A stretch of DNA of 64,000 nucleotides from JALZUE01 sp051251725 (GCA_051251725.1 JBPOFN010000015.1:1-64000); one strand, 5' to 3'. Numbered from the stretch's first letter, positions 18,256 to 28,395 are shown. Translations and numbers: made by a program. The notes: generated from the letters alone by a model not told the origin.

Positions 18256-18441
18256 AAACTATAGCTCAAAGTATTAACTTAACAGATGAAAATCAGATAT
18301 TTAAGCATAAAACCAATTTTACTTATGGCTAATAATTAGGCACTTTTGTTACATAAAATAATACTAAAAACTAAATTCACAATGTCTAAACTAAATAGAA
18401 CCCTTAAAATGAACAAAACTAAAAATAAGAAAGCACACCTT

Positions 18442-19956
18442 ATGACCACAACAACTGACACAGATGCCGTTATGATGAATGCAAGGCCCAGCGCCGCAAC
18501 TGAAAAATTATCCATCATTGAAAAAGTGGGTTATAGCTTAGGCGATTTATCTGCTAACTTAATTTTCCAAACTTTTGTTACCTTTATCGCGTTTTTTTAT
18601 ACCGACGTTTATAAAATTCCCGCGTCTACTGCCACTTTTATTATCTTTTTTGGCGGTATGGCCGGTGCTTGTTTTAGTCCGGTAATGGGGATGATTGCTG
18701 ATCGAACAGAAACTCGTTGGGGTAAGTTTAGACCCTGGATATTATGGACGGCAATCCCTTTTGGCCTTTTAGCGATAGCGGCATTTACCACACCTGACAT
18801 TAGCCTTGAAGGTAAAGTGGCCTACGCATTTGTTACTTATTTACTGTTGGTGATTATTTATTCCGCCAATAACTTACCTTATTCAGCGTTAAGCGGCGTA
18901 TTAACCGGCAGTATGAAAGAGCGCAACAGCTTGTCTTCATATCGCTTTGTTGCCGTGATGATCGCCCAATTTGTTATCCAAGTTTTATTATTACCCATTG
19001 TTCTTATTATGGGTGACGGTGATAAAGCGGTTGGCTTTGAAAAAACCATGATCATGTTTTCGGTTATCGGGACGGTGTTTTTCTTAATCACGTTCTTTAC
19101 GACTAAAGAACGTGTTATTCCAAAGCCTGAGCAAAAGTCGACCATCAAAGAAGACTTTGTCGACTTATTTAAAAACAAACCTTGGGTGATCATGTTAATC
19201 ACCACAGTGTTAGTGTTTGTTACTTTGGCACTTAAAGGCGGTATGTATATTTATTACTTCCAAAACTATGTCAGCCAAACAGATTTGTCATTGTTTCAAC
19301 AAAACATTGGTTTTAATGATTTTATCATTGGCTTAAACCATACCTTAACGAGTATCGGTCTCACCGAATTCCAGTGGCCAGAAGACGTCGCTATTTCAGG
19401 TAATAGTATTTTTAACGGCTGCGGCATTATTTTTATGATCATCGGCATTTGCTTTTCCAAATCACTCGCCGATAAGTTTGGTAAACGCAATGTATTTGCT
19501 AGCGCATTGTTTGTTTCGACCCTATTTATTTTATTCTTTTATTTTTACGCGCCAGAATCCGTTGCTTTAATGTTTATTTCGCAAATATTACATGGCTTAT
19601 TTTATGGTGTTTCTACTCCTATTTTATGGGCGATGATTGCCGATGTTGCCGACTTTTCAGAATGGAAAAACAATCGCCGTGCTACCGCCATTATATTTTC
19701 GGCCATGCTGTTTGGTTTAAAGGCCGGCTTAAGTATTGGCGGTTCATTAGTCGCTGGCATTTTAGCTTTTTACGGTTATAACGCTGAGTTAACAACACAA
19801 GCACCAACAACAGTAGAAGGAATTAAATTTGCCGTTAGTGTTTACGCATCACTGCCATTTTTACTCGCCTGCGCTGGTTTATTCTTTTATGAAATAAACA
19901 AAAAAATGGAATTACAAATAGAAGCTGACTTAAGCGAACGCCGCGCAGCTCCATAA
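18442..19956 (+). CDS. GPH-family sugar:cation symporter
   Basis: 504 residues from ATG 18442. The frame is open to a TTG at 18346, with other ATGs at 18382 and 18409, but the family domain begins only after that point (KLSIIEKVGYSLGDLSANLIFQ). Twelve membrane segments are expected. The signature DRTETRWGKFRPWILW (after TM2) and WAMIADVADFSEWKNNRRATAIIFSA (TM9-10 region) are typical of the glycoside-pentoside-hexuronide symporters such as XylP/XynT. Next to xylR and a cytoplasmic GH43 it most likely imports xylobiose or xylo-oligosaccharides. A longer than usual loop lies around residues 285-335. Confidence 0.9.
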   Translation: MTTTTDTDAVMMNARPSAATEKLSIIEKVGYSLGDLSANLIFQTFVTFIAFFYTDVYKIPASTATFIIFFGGMAGACFSPVMGMIADRTETRWGKFRPWILWTAIPFGLLAIAAFTTPDISLEGKVAYAFVTYLLLVIIYSANNLPYSALSGVLTGSMKERNSLSSYRFVAVMIAQFVIQVLLLPIVLIMGDGDKAVGFEKTMIMFSVIGTVFFLITFFTTKERVIPKPEQKSTIKEDFVDLFKNKPWVIMLITTVLVFVTLALKGGMYIYYFQNYVSQTDLSLFQQNIGFNDFIIGLNHTLTSIGLTEFQWPEDVAISGNSIFNGCGIIFMIIGICFSKSLADKFGKRNVFASALFVSTLFILFFYFYAPESVALMFISQILHGLFYGVSTPILWAMIADVADFSEWKNNRRATAIIFSAMLFGLKAGLSIGGSLVAGILAFYGYNAELTTQAPTTVEGIKFAVSVYASLPFLLACAGLFFYEINKKMELQIEADLSERRAAP

Positions 19957-20031
19957 ATTCACTTTAAATAGCCAAATGATGGTGTGACTGAGCGCCATCA
20001 TTCGTTATTACTTAATCAGAAGAGTTAGACA

Positions 20032-21054
20032 ATGCCTGAAGAAACTATCGAACATATTAATTTTGATGAACTGAACAGCAAAGCGATTTCATCACCACTT
20101 ATTGATCATATTTACACCGCCGATCCTTCTGCTCATGTATTTGACGGAAAAATATATATATACCCTTCTCATGATATTGAAGCTGGGATTGAGTTTAATG
20201 ATAACGGTGATCACTTTGCGATGGCTGATTATCATGTAATTTCGATGGATAGTGTTAATAGCCCGGCAGTTGATCACGGCGTCGCCTTGCATGTTGATGA
20301 TGTGCCATGGGCAGAACGTCAAATGTGGGCACCAGATGCAGCGAAAAAAGGTGATAAATATTATTTGTATTTTCCAGCGAAAAAGCCAGATGGTATTTTC
20401 CAAATTGGCGTTGCCGTTAGTGACTCTCCCGTTGGACCTTTTATTGCTGAACCTGAGCCAATTAAAGCAAGTTATACTATTGATCCGGCAGTTTTTGAAG
20501 ATGACGATGGCCAATATTATATGTATTTTGGCGGGATCTGGGGTGGTCAATTACAACATTATCGCAATAATAACTACGATGAAACCGTACAAGAACCGGC
20601 CGATAACGAACAAGCCTTAGGCCCTATTGTTGCTCGCCTTACTGATAATATGCTTGAGTTTGATGAAACGCCAAAAGAAGCGCTGATCATCGATGAAAAT
20701 GGTGAGCCTTTATTAGCCGGAGATCATGACCGTCGTTTCTTTGAAGCATCATGGATGCATAAATATAACGGCAAATATTACTTTTCATATTCAACCGGTG
20801 ACAGTCATTTAATTTGTTACGGTATTGGTGACAACCCTTATGGACCATTTACTTACCAAGGGCCAATTTTGACGCCTGTTGTAGGTTGGACAACACATCA
20901 TTCTATTTGTGAAGTAGATGGTAAATGGTATTTGTTTTACCACGACTCAAGTTTGTCGAAAGGTATCACTCACCTCCGCTCAGTCAAACTTGCTGAAATT
21001 ACTTATAATGACGACGGCACGATAGTAACGCTCGACCCTTATGCTAAAGGCTAA
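20032..21054 (+). CDS. GH43 beta-xylosidase/alpha-L-arabinofuranosidase, cytoplasmic
   Basis: 340 residues without a signal peptide, so it acts in the cytoplasm on imported oligosaccharides. Five-bladed propeller with the GH43 catalytic triad visible: Asp31 in TADPSAHVF (base), Asp151 in YTIDPAVF (pKa modulator) and Glu238 in FFEASWMHK (acid). The blend of motifs, with WTTHHSICEVDGKWYLFYHD near the end, fits GH43 subfamily 1 (xylosidase-type). It lies 75 bases after the symporter gene and is probably in the same operon under XylR. Linkage specificity cannot be read from sequence. Confidence 0.9.
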   Translation: MPEETIEHINFDELNSKAISSPLIDHIYTADPSAHVFDGKIYIYPSHDIEAGIEFNDNGDHFAMADYHVISMDSVNSPAVDHGVALHVDDVPWAERQMWAPDAAKKGDKYYLYFPAKKPDGIFQIGVAVSDSPVGPFIAEPEPIKASYTIDPAVFEDDDGQYYMYFGGIWGGQLQHYRNNNYDETVQEPADNEQALGPIVARLTDNMLEFDETPKEALIIDENGEPLLAGDHDRRFFEASWMHKYNGKYYFSYSTGDSHLICYGIGDNPYGPFTYQGPILTPVVGWTTHHSICEVDGKWYLFYHDSSLSKGITHLRSVKLAEITYNDDGTIVTLDPYAKG

Positions 21055-21109
21055 GCGCTGGAAGTTAGCAAGCGATAGCTGGAGGCTAGAAGTAGCAGCT
21101 GAGCTCGAA

Positions 21110-21172
21110 TGCTTGATGCTTAATGCTTAATGCTTGATGCTTAATGCTTAATGCTTAATGCTTAATGCTTAA
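21110..21172 (+). repeat. Heptamer tandem array 2 (nine units)
   Basis: Nine exact 7-base units, seven TGCTTAA and two TGCTTGA (units 1 and 4), begin 55 bases after the GH43 stop. They belong to the same heptamer family as the array after xylR, in the same orientation relative to the preceding gene. The 21060-21109 stretch contains looser versions. Confidence 0.88.
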
Positions 21173-21303
21173 AAGAATACTGCCGAATTTACGTTAACAA
21201 AGTACTTTCGGCAGCTTATTTGTCTTTAATTAAAGCGCTTGGGCACGTAATCCACTAAAAAATTTCATTAAGCAATAATGCGCGAAGCACCGAGATAAAC
21301 AGT

Positions 21304-22107
21304 ATGAATAAAATAAAACCGTTAGTTAAATTTATTCCCTTTGTTTTATTATTACTGGGCATCAAACAAACTTATGCTGAAATTTTCACTTGGCCGGATC
21401 AGGCTAAAGCCGCCATTGTTTTAACCTATGACGACACCCTTAATTCCCATTTAGATCATGCGATCCCACAGCTTAAAACACAGCACTTAACCGGCACTTT
21501 CTATATAAGTGGCGCAAGAGCTGAATTGCCTAGCCGCATGACCGAATGGCAACAAGCAGCTAAAGACGGTAATGAACTAGCTAATCATACCCTGTATCAT
21601 CCTTGTCAAAAATCTAAACCTGGCCGTGACTGGGTAACACCAGCACATGATATGGACACCTACACCTTAAGCCAATTTATTAGCGAGTTAAAAGTAACCA
21701 ATACTTTGTTACAAGCAATTGATGGTGAGACCCAACGGACTTTTGCTTATACTTGCGGTGATACCGAGATTAATGGCACTAGTGTAGTAGATGTCTTAAA
21801 ACCTTTATTTTTAGGTGCACGTGCGGTAACCGATGATGGTTTAAATAATCCAAAAACTATGGATTTCCATCTGGTTCGTTCACAATCAGCTGACAATAAA
21901 ACCGGGCAACAATTAATTGCTATGGCACAAGCTGCACAGCAAAAAAATCAATTGATGGTATTTTTATTTCATGGTGTGGGCGGAGACTATTTAACCGTGG
22001 ACAATGAAGCGCATCAAGCACTGTTAGCTTATTTAAGCCAACATAAATCTGAGTATTGGGTAACCACAATGAGAGCAGCGCTAACGTTTATACAATCAAA
22101 CAGGTAG
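21304..22107 (+). CDS. Secreted CE4 polysaccharide deacetylase
   Basis: 267 residues. Signal peptide to about residue 25 (KQTYA-EIF). NodB-homology domain: motif 1 TYDD (Asp43, Asp44), motif 2 NHTLYH with zinc ligands His95 and His99, and a late FLFHGVGGDY containing the C-terminal motif His. Members are metal-dependent deacetylases of chitin, peptidoglycan or acetylated xylan. The location at the end of the xylan locus suggests an acetyl-xylan esterase role, which is inference. The ORF begins 250 bases after the GH43, beyond the heptamer array, so it may have its own promoter. Confidence 0.82.
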   Translation: MNKIKPLVKFIPFVLLLLGIKQTYAEIFTWPDQAKAAIVLTYDDTLNSHLDHAIPQLKTQHLTGTFYISGARAELPSRMTEWQQAAKDGNELANHTLYHPCQKSKPGRDWVTPAHDMDTYTLSQFISELKVTNTLLQAIDGETQRTFAYTCGDTEINGTSVVDVLKPLFLGARAVTDDGLNNPKTMDFHLVRSQSADNKTGQQLIAMAQAAQQKNQLMVFLFHGVGGDYLTVDNEAHQALLAYLSQHKSEYWVTTMRAALTFIQSNR

Positions 22108-22191
22108 CGCTCTTAAATAAGCATTAACAATACATGTAATAGTAATCCAAGCCAGAACCAATACTGACGAGTATTTTTCATTTACTCATGA

Positions 22192-22212
22192 GTTAATGGT
22201 TAATGGTTAATG
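22192..22212 (+). repeat. Heptamer tandem array 3 (three units)
   Basis: Three GTTAATG units in 7-base phase sit in the 136-base space between two convergent genes (deacetylase and manA). The unit resembles but is not identical to those of the two larger arrays. Confidence 0.6.
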
Positions 22213-22243
22213 GCAAATAATTAATGATAAGGTAAGTCGCTAA

Positions 22244-23320
22244 TTAACTATTACCTGGATAACATTCCAATATCTCCATCCCTGAGTCGGAGCAGTATTC
22301 GAATTCAGACACACCGGCAGGACAGAAAAAACGGTCCCATTGCTTCAGATTTATCACTTCATCTCCGGTAGTAAAAGTACCTGAGCCCGAAATCACAACA
22401 CCATAAAAAAAAGCATTTTCACGGCGCTTAAACGTGCCATTTACGACGGCTTTCTTGATTGTGAAACAAGGTGTTTGGTCTGCGTCAATCAACTTTTCAA
22501 GCCGGTTACCACTCTCGTCAGCACTAATAACTTGTGGAAAACAGCGAAATTCTTCATCGACCTTTTCCGATGGGATCGGCTCAAAATTAAAGACATCTAA
22601 TGCGGTTTCGATATCTGTGCCCATAAATCTTGCCTGCTCTGGGATGATAAAACCACAGCGTTCGAATTCAAATCTTACCGCCAGATCTGAAGGTTCCATA
22701 ATTTCTAACATCAGGATCCCCTCGCCTAACGCATGCGGACGACCACCGGGTATTAGAAATACATCACCCGCTTTTACGGGAATACGATCAAAACATGCTT
22801 CTATCGATTTAATATCTTGGGTTTCAATCCATTTTTTTAGCTGCTTACGATCAGGAGAGCGCTGAAAGCCAGCATAAATATACGGGTCACTAACCTCTTC
22901 ACGAGTTGCCAGGATAACATATGCTTCGGTTTTACCGCGAGGTAAACCAAGTCGCTGTTGTGCAAATTCACGTGTCGGATGAGCCTGAAAATGTAAACGG
23001 GTAGAGCTGTCTAAATATTTTACTAGCGGAATGTCATTCATCGAACGCACTCCCTCGTCATCAGCCCCTAAAAAGTACGCTTGCTTTTTCTTAAGTAAAT
23101 CGCGAAAGGGAACTAACTGCCCACTAGCATCAGTTACCATGGCAAGCCCGTCTGAAATATGCTCTCGGCCGACATTACGTGCTTCGACTGTAGAGCCAAT
23201 CCAGTCTTCAGGGAAACTTGAATCTTGAGGGTTATCGCTGCCCTCAATGGTATCGAGAGTTTTTCCGCCTTGATATGTTCGCCAAACTCGGTTGGCTGAA
23301 AACTTAATTATTTGATTCAT
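22244..23320 (-). CDS. manA: Mannose-6-phosphate isomerase, class I
   Basis: 358 residues. It interconverts mannose-6-phosphate and fructose-6-phosphate in the cytoplasm. Cupin-type type I phosphomannose isomerase features: HFQAHP (His114), GKTEAYVIL (Glu132) and PGGRPHALGEGI (His196), which together form the zinc site, and a C-terminal cupin (about 270-358). It is the last step that would bring mannose from the mannan regulon farther right into glycolysis, though it lies 9 kb away from it. It is preceded by an NRAMP-like transporter gene 126 bases upstream on the same strand. Confidence 0.88.
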   Translation of the reverse strand: MNQIIKFSANRVWRTYQGGKTLDTIEGSDNPQDSSFPEDWIGSTVEARNVGREHISDGLAMVTDASGQLVPFRDLLKKKQAYFLGADDEGVRSMNDIPLVKYLDSSTRLHFQAHPTREFAQQRLGLPRGKTEAYVILATREEVSDPYIYAGFQRSPDRKQLKKWIETQDIKSIEACFDRIPVKAGDVFLIPGGRPHALGEGILMLEIMEPSDLAVRFEFERCGFIIPEQARFMGTDIETALDVFNFEPIPSEKVDEEFRCFPQVISADESGNRLEKLIDADQTPCFTIKKAVVNGTFKRRENAFFYGVVISGSGTFTTGDEVINLKQWDRFFCPAGVSEFEYCSDSGMEILECYPGNS

Positions 23321-23446
23321 CGTTATAGTCCCATGTAATCTTTCGAAGATATTTCCCTGGCTTCACTGTTAAAAATAAAATACCGACCAAGGAGTTAAAT
23401 CTGCCCGGCAGCGCATAAGTGACATTTTCTAGCCCCTGCATCAAGA

Positions 23447-24697
23447 TCACAGCGCCTGTAATGTTGATAAAATACCGGTATAGCTCATATAACTCATGAC
23501 CAAAGCAAATATAAATATTAGCGATAGTATTGCATTCGTCAGCTTTGAAAATTTATATTCGCCCATTAGTTCTTTCTTATTACCAATATAAGCAATACAC
23601 CCGACAGTGGCAGGTAATAATAAGGCACCAAAAGCCTGAGAACCCACCATTATAGCAATAGGTTTGGCATTAAAAATCGGCACGATTAAGCCTAAAGACG
23701 AGATAACTAAAGCGATAATTCGATAACTAGGTCTTTTAAGATTAGGTTTTCGTTGCAGGTAGTCATCGAGTAGCCACGGGAGCAATGCAACATTAGGAAA
23801 CTGTGAAGACACGCCTGCGGCTATCAGACCGATAGTAAATATAGCCACCGCAGCGGCACCAGCTAAAGGCTCTAGCAAATAAATCATTTGTGTTACATTT
23901 ACTAAAGTGATCCCTTGAACAAACAAAGAACCGGCTGCGGCAGCCATTATTGAAGTACTGACAATAAACATCAAAAATGCTGAAAATAATGCATCTCTAT
24001 TTTGAGTTTTAAGATCGGCCATCGTCCAACCGGCTTCTTTTACTAAGATGGTTCTCAATATAAACAAGCCAGAAAAAACAGTAGTTCCCACCATCGAAGC
24101 TATAACCAAAAATGCATTTTTATCAGCGCCTGTATCGGGCACATTGGGCACCATACCTTTTAATATATCGATTGCTGGCGGCATCAAAATAATGAAATTA
24201 ATCAAAAAACATACCGACATTATGGCAACAAACATGGCTAATACTTTTTCAAATACTGCGGTTTTCCCAATCAGAAAAATAATATAAACAAAACTGATAA
24301 AAAATATCGCGAAATAAAGCGAGGAGATCCCGCCGTCGATAAAGTTTTTCGACCATTCATAACACACATCCGCTAAAATCCCCATAACACCAATAACACT
24401 GCCACATATCTGTGTCGTCAATGAGACAATAAAAAATATACTCACCGCTGGATGTATATGTTTTTTAAAGGATTGCAACGCAGTCATACTGGTTACTAAG
24501 GTAAACTTACCAAATAAATGAATTAAAAAGTAAGTGATGGCACAGGAGATAAAAATAGTCCACAACAAAGACATACCATAATCCGCCCCCGCTTTAGCCA
24601 TAGCAGTAACACTACCTGTACCAACGGTAAAACCAAACAGAAATATCCCCGGCAATAGCGACTTAAAAAAAGTCTTCATGTTATTTGTTTTATTCAT
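23447..24697 (-). CDS. NRAMP-family-like transporter without the metal-binding motifs
   Basis: 416 residues with about 11 membrane segments and the fold pattern of NRAMP (SLC11) proteins (LLPGIFLFGFTVGTGSVTAMAKAGADYGMSLLW at TM1-2). In metal transporters TM1 carries Asp-Pro-Gly-Asn and TM6 Met-Pro-His. Here the corresponding stretches read VGTGS and SMVGTTVFSGLF, so the manganese/iron ligands are absent. Such variants are found in carbohydrate loci of marine bacteria. Its place directly upstream of manA and divergent from a TonB receptor suggests a role in sugar or sugar-acid uptake rather than metals; this is inference. Confidence 0.7.
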   Translation of the reverse strand: MNKTNNMKTFFKSLLPGIFLFGFTVGTGSVTAMAKAGADYGMSLLWTIFISCAITYFLIHLFGKFTLVTSMTALQSFKKHIHPAVSIFFIVSLTTQICGSVIGVMGILADVCYEWSKNFIDGGISSLYFAIFFISFVYIIFLIGKTAVFEKVLAMFVAIMSVCFLINFIILMPPAIDILKGMVPNVPDTGADKNAFLVIASMVGTTVFSGLFILRTILVKEAGWTMADLKTQNRDALFSAFLMFIVSTSIMAAAAGSLFVQGITLVNVTQMIYLLEPLAGAAAVAIFTIGLIAAGVSSQFPNVALLPWLLDDYLQRKPNLKRPSYRIIALVISSLGLIVPIFNAKPIAIMVGSQAFGALLLPATVGCIAYIGNKKELMGEYKFSKLTNAILSLIFIFALVMSYMSYTGILSTLQAL

Positions 24698-25350
24698 TTA
24701 GTTAGTACCTCAGTGGATGATTACAATTATTAATTAAACACCAATTAATAGGTTTTATTCGATTAAAGCTATAACACTCGTCATTACCAGATGGTAGCCC
24801 ACCAACCTAAGCTAATTAAATTTCGATATAAATACGCTTCCACTGCATGTCTAGACCTATATTTATTACCAATATTTTATAACTTATGACCTATCTATAA
24901 TAAATTGTGATTATTTTTCTGCAATTTTATATTTGTTTGCTATACCTAAAGAGTCAATACAAAAAACAACTGTTTTAATTTCGAACAATATGAAAATTCT
25001 ATTTATGAAAAAATTTACAATGTTATCCCAAAAAACCCTAAAACACTGTTATCAAAGGAGAAGATAAAGTTAATCAGATGAAACACCAACAACAAAAAAC
25101 ATATTTATTACCAATAAAACCAAAGGTAACACACACAAATCAAGCAATCAAATTACCAAAAGTGACTTACAAAAAATGAGTTTTTTTCGAATAAAGGTTG
25201 ACCAATGTGGTAAATCATGAAATATTTTGTCATGACATTCAGGTTAGTGTTTGGCAAGTTACATGTCATCTTGGTGTTAGAAAACAATAATTATAAGTTA
25301 TTAAAGGGTCCATTAAGCCCCTTATTAAATACGACAAACGGGAATACAAA
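24698..25350. promoter_or_regulatory. Long control region with a palindromic candidate operator
   Basis: The 653-base region between the divergent transporter and TonB receptor holds no gene I can support. TGTCATGACA (25228-25237) is a perfect palindrome with a second half-site TCATGA at 25215-25220 and a variant TGTCAT at 25264, about 100 bases before the receptor start, where a regulator could bind. The regulator is not known. Confidence 0.35.
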
Positions 25351-28300
25351 ATGAAATATAATCTATCTAAAATAACCTTAGGGGTCTTATCAGCTACTGC
25401 GTTGAATATGACTGCTTCGGTTCATGCACAAGAAAACCAAGCCAAAACTAGACAAGCGGTTGAAGTTATCGAAGTAACTGGTATTCGAAGCTCTCTTACC
25501 AGTGCTTTAGCAGAAAAGCGTAATACAACTAATTTAGTTGAAGTAATTCAAGCACATGATATTGGTAAACTACCCGATCAAAACTTGGCCGAAGTTTTAG
25601 AAAACATCACAGGTATTCAAATTACCAGAACAGCGGGTGTTGGTACGGGTGTACAAATTCGTGGTACCAATGCAAACCGTGTTGAAATTAATGGCGTATC
25701 TACTGTTGGCGCCGGAGATGGCCGTAACGGTATTAGTTTTGAAGATATTAACCCGTCAATTATTGCCGCTGTCGAAGTAACAAAATCACCGCAAGCTAAA
25801 ACGACTGAAGGCTCTGTTGGTGGTACGGTAAATTTACGTACAATCCGCCCATTGCAATTATCAGAACAATTAGCGGTTGTTCGTGTACAAGGTGAACAAA
25901 GCACCTTAAGTTCTGAGGGCATGAGCCCAAGACTTTCTGGCTCTTTTGGCGACACCTGGGAATTAGATTCAGGTGGTAAAATTGGTTTTGTTATTACCGG
26001 TAGTTACACCGAGCAAGAAGCGGTGTCATTCCGTCCTCGAGTCGATCGCGACAACCTTGTTACCAATAACGGGCAAGAATTTCAAGGGATCCAGTTTCTT
26101 GTACAAGAACAAGAAAATGACGATTATGAAACCACTAACCTTTCAACCACATTGGAATGGGCGCCTAATGACGACATGAAGTTTCATTTCGATGCGATTG
26201 TTAATAGTCAAGAACGCAGTAGAGATTCATATCGACTTCAGGCTTCAGGGATCTCTAACCTGAGAAATATTGCTATTCCTTCTGCCTTTGAAACGGTTGA
26301 TTATGGTACGGTCGGTGGTACTAAAATCGGCACTAAACAAGCTGCACTTATTGGTCGTCTTGATCCTGTTTTTGACGGCAGCGTAAACCCGAGTGATGGT
26401 AACTTCCGTACTTCAAGTGATACCGGTGCGCGTATTACCGATACTAACGTATTTGTCTTTGGCGGAGAGTGGCAAGGTGAAAACCTTTTTGTTAGCGCTG
26501 AAATCTCATCTTCAACAGCTAAAACCTCTAACCCAGACTTAAGCTCAACACTAAACTTTATTAACCCTAACGCTCCATTAGTAGTAGAAGTAAGGGATGA
26601 AGATGACCGACTAGACAGAGTCCCTTTAATGGGTAACATTACAACACTTGAAGAAGCTGTGGCTTCTGTTAATGGTGGTGTCGTTGAAGAAAGTTATTTA
26701 TATAACGATAATGCAACGCCATTTATGTATGACTTAAGAGGTGGTTCATTAGCTTTTGGTATTGACCCTAACTCCGCTGTTGCTCCTTCTTCAACAGATT
26801 TAACTAACCCGGCTAACTATGTTTTAGACCAAGTTATTGTAGGTAATAATACAACAGATAATCGTGAAGACGGCTTCCGTGTTGATACCACTTACTTTTT
26901 GGATGACGGTATTATAACGTCAATCGACGCTGGTTACCGCTATAACCAATCGTCAAGTGAGTTTAATGATATTGGTGATAATATTGGTGGTTTCAGTCGA
27001 ATGACTGATAGCCCGAGCGCCTTACTTTTTTCTGACTATGTTACTGAAGGTGCGGATAATTTTGGCGATGCCGATGGCCGAGATTTATTCATTGCTGATT
27101 TTCTTTTAGTAGACCCTAACAAGGCTTTTGCTAACCGTGATGCGACAATAGCAGCATTACAGAATGCGGTTGTTGCCCATGACCCTTCAAGTCCAGACAT
27201 TTTAAATCTGCAATCTGATGAAAATGCTTACTATAAAGTAGAAGAGCAAACGCATGCTTTATACGTGCAAGCGAATTTTGAATGGGAAATGATCCGCGGT
27301 AATTTCGGTGTGCGTTATATTGACACTGAAGTTGACTCAACGGGTTTTGGCCCTGCAAACAGTAATGGTGCAAGAGAGCTAGTAACCACCAGTGGTGGTT
27401 ATGACTTTTTATTACCTCGTATCAACCTTGTTGCCGATTTATCTGATGATTTAATTCTACGTTTTGGTTACGGCTCTGATATTCGTCGCCCTGACTTCGG
27501 TGATTTAAGTACAGGCTTTGCTTTTGATACAAGTGAAAACTCGGCAGTACAACTAGGTAACCCTGGTTTAGAGCCTGAAGAAGTTACCTCATTTGATATT
27601 TCATTAGAATGGTATTTTGCGGAAGCAGCAATCGCAAGTATTGGTTACTTCGACAAAGAACGTACCAACATCTTTGGTAACGATTTTGAAGGTGCTTTAC
27701 TTGTTCCTAACGGTACACTTTTTGCCCGTGAAACTGACCCTTCTTGTCCAGGCGGCGGTATTTGGAATCCAGATGTTATACCTAATGTATTAGGTGATCC
27801 GAATACGAAAGGGCTTTGTGTAGATTTTTCTAAACCAGGTAATGATCCTGCCAAAACAGGTCAAACAGGTTTTGAATTTGCTGTTCAATATGACCTTTCA
27901 AGCTTTGAAGATGACTTAGGTTGGGCATCTGGTTTTGGTGTAATTGCTAACTATACTATCCAAGAATACTCTGGCGGCTCTGTTGAAGATTGTACTTCAG
28001 GACGCGGTCTGACGGTATTAGGTGATGTTTGTGCCGAACGTGGTTTACTTGACCTGTCTGAAAATTCATACAACGCAACGGTATACTACGAGAAACATGG
28101 GATATCTGCACGTTTACGTTACACATGGCGTGAAGCGTTCAAAACCCAAGATTTTGGTGGTGGTGCTAATACCAGTGGTAGCAGTACACTTAGTTTCCCT
28201 GTTTATACAGCAGACAGAGGGCAACTTAATGCCAGCATTAACTATGATGTTAACGAAAAGTTAAACATCGGACTTGACGCAGTTAACTTAACTGAAGAGT

Positions 28301-28395
28301 CTATTAACCAATATTGTGTTAATGATAATGCGCTTCTATGTTTTGTTGGTCTTCCTGACAGAAGAGTAAGTATAGGCGCTACTTATAAGTTCTAA
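25351..28395 (+). CDS. TonB-dependent outer-membrane receptor, alginate-locus
   Basis: 1014 residues. Signal peptide to about residue 27 (SVHA-QEN), TonB-box-like EVIEVTGIRSSL, plug (about 45-180; IGKLPDQNLAEVLENITGIQI, GVQIRGTNANRVEINGVSTVGAG) and barrel ending in VSIGATYKF. TIGR01782-type receptor for a carbohydrate. The following PL17 lyase makes alginate oligomers the likely ligand. A cysteine pair around residues 866-871 (TKGLC region) and others near 913 and 920 suggest disulfide-bonded outer loops. Confidence 0.91.
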   Translation: MKYNLSKITLGVLSATALNMTASVHAQENQAKTRQAVEVIEVTGIRSSLTSALAEKRNTTNLVEVIQAHDIGKLPDQNLAEVLENITGIQITRTAGVGTGVQIRGTNANRVEINGVSTVGAGDGRNGISFEDINPSIIAAVEVTKSPQAKTTEGSVGGTVNLRTIRPLQLSEQLAVVRVQGEQSTLSSEGMSPRLSGSFGDTWELDSGGKIGFVITGSYTEQEAVSFRPRVDRDNLVTNNGQEFQGIQFLVQEQENDDYETTNLSTTLEWAPNDDMKFHFDAIVNSQERSRDSYRLQASGISNLRNIAIPSAFETVDYGTVGGTKIGTKQAALIGRLDPVFDGSVNPSDGNFRTSSDTGARITDTNVFVFGGEWQGENLFVSAEISSSTAKTSNPDLSSTLNFINPNAPLVVEVRDEDDRLDRVPLMGNITTLEEAVASVNGGVVEESYLYNDNATPFMYDLRGGSLAFGIDPNSAVAPSSTDLTNPANYVLDQVIVGNNTTDNREDGFRVDTTYFLDDGIITSIDAGYRYNQSSSEFNDIGDNIGGFSRMTDSPSALLFSDYVTEGADNFGDADGRDLFIADFLLVDPNKAFANRDATIAALQNAVVAHDPSSPDILNLQSDENAYYKVEEQTHALYVQANFEWEMIRGNFGVRYIDTEVDSTGFGPANSNGARELVTTSGGYDFLLPRINLVADLSDDLILRFGYGSDIRRPDFGDLSTGFAFDTSENSAVQLGNPGLEPEEVTSFDISLEWYFAEAAIASIGYFDKERTNIFGNDFEGALLVPNGTLFARETDPSCPGGGIWNPDVIPNVLGDPNTKGLCVDFSKPGNDPAKTGQTGFEFAVQYDLSSFEDDLGWASGFGVIANYTIQEYSGGSVEDCTSGRGLTVLGDVCAERGLLDLSENSYNATVYYEKHGISARLRYTWREAFKTQDFGGGANTSGSSTLSFPVYTADRGQLNASINYDVNEKLNIGLDAVNLTEESINQYCVNDNALLCFVGLPDRRVSIGATYKF

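Noticed and set aside
18346..18441. Upstream start (TTG 18346) for the GPH symporter
   Set aside because: The added residues are Lys/Asn-rich, precede the family's normal N-terminus, and TTG lacks a ribosome binding site; several later ATGs are available.
20092..20550. 152-codon frame antisense to GH43
   Set aside because: Shadow of a gene with clear catalytic motifs; residue pattern rich in Ile, Asn and Trp without a domain.
16827..21172. Heptamer arrays as CRISPR
   Set aside because: Units are contiguous 7-base repeats without spacers, and no cas gene is present.
22434..22865. 143-codon frame opposite manA
   Set aside because: Covered by the well-supported isomerase gene; Ser/Arg-rich shadow with no start signal.
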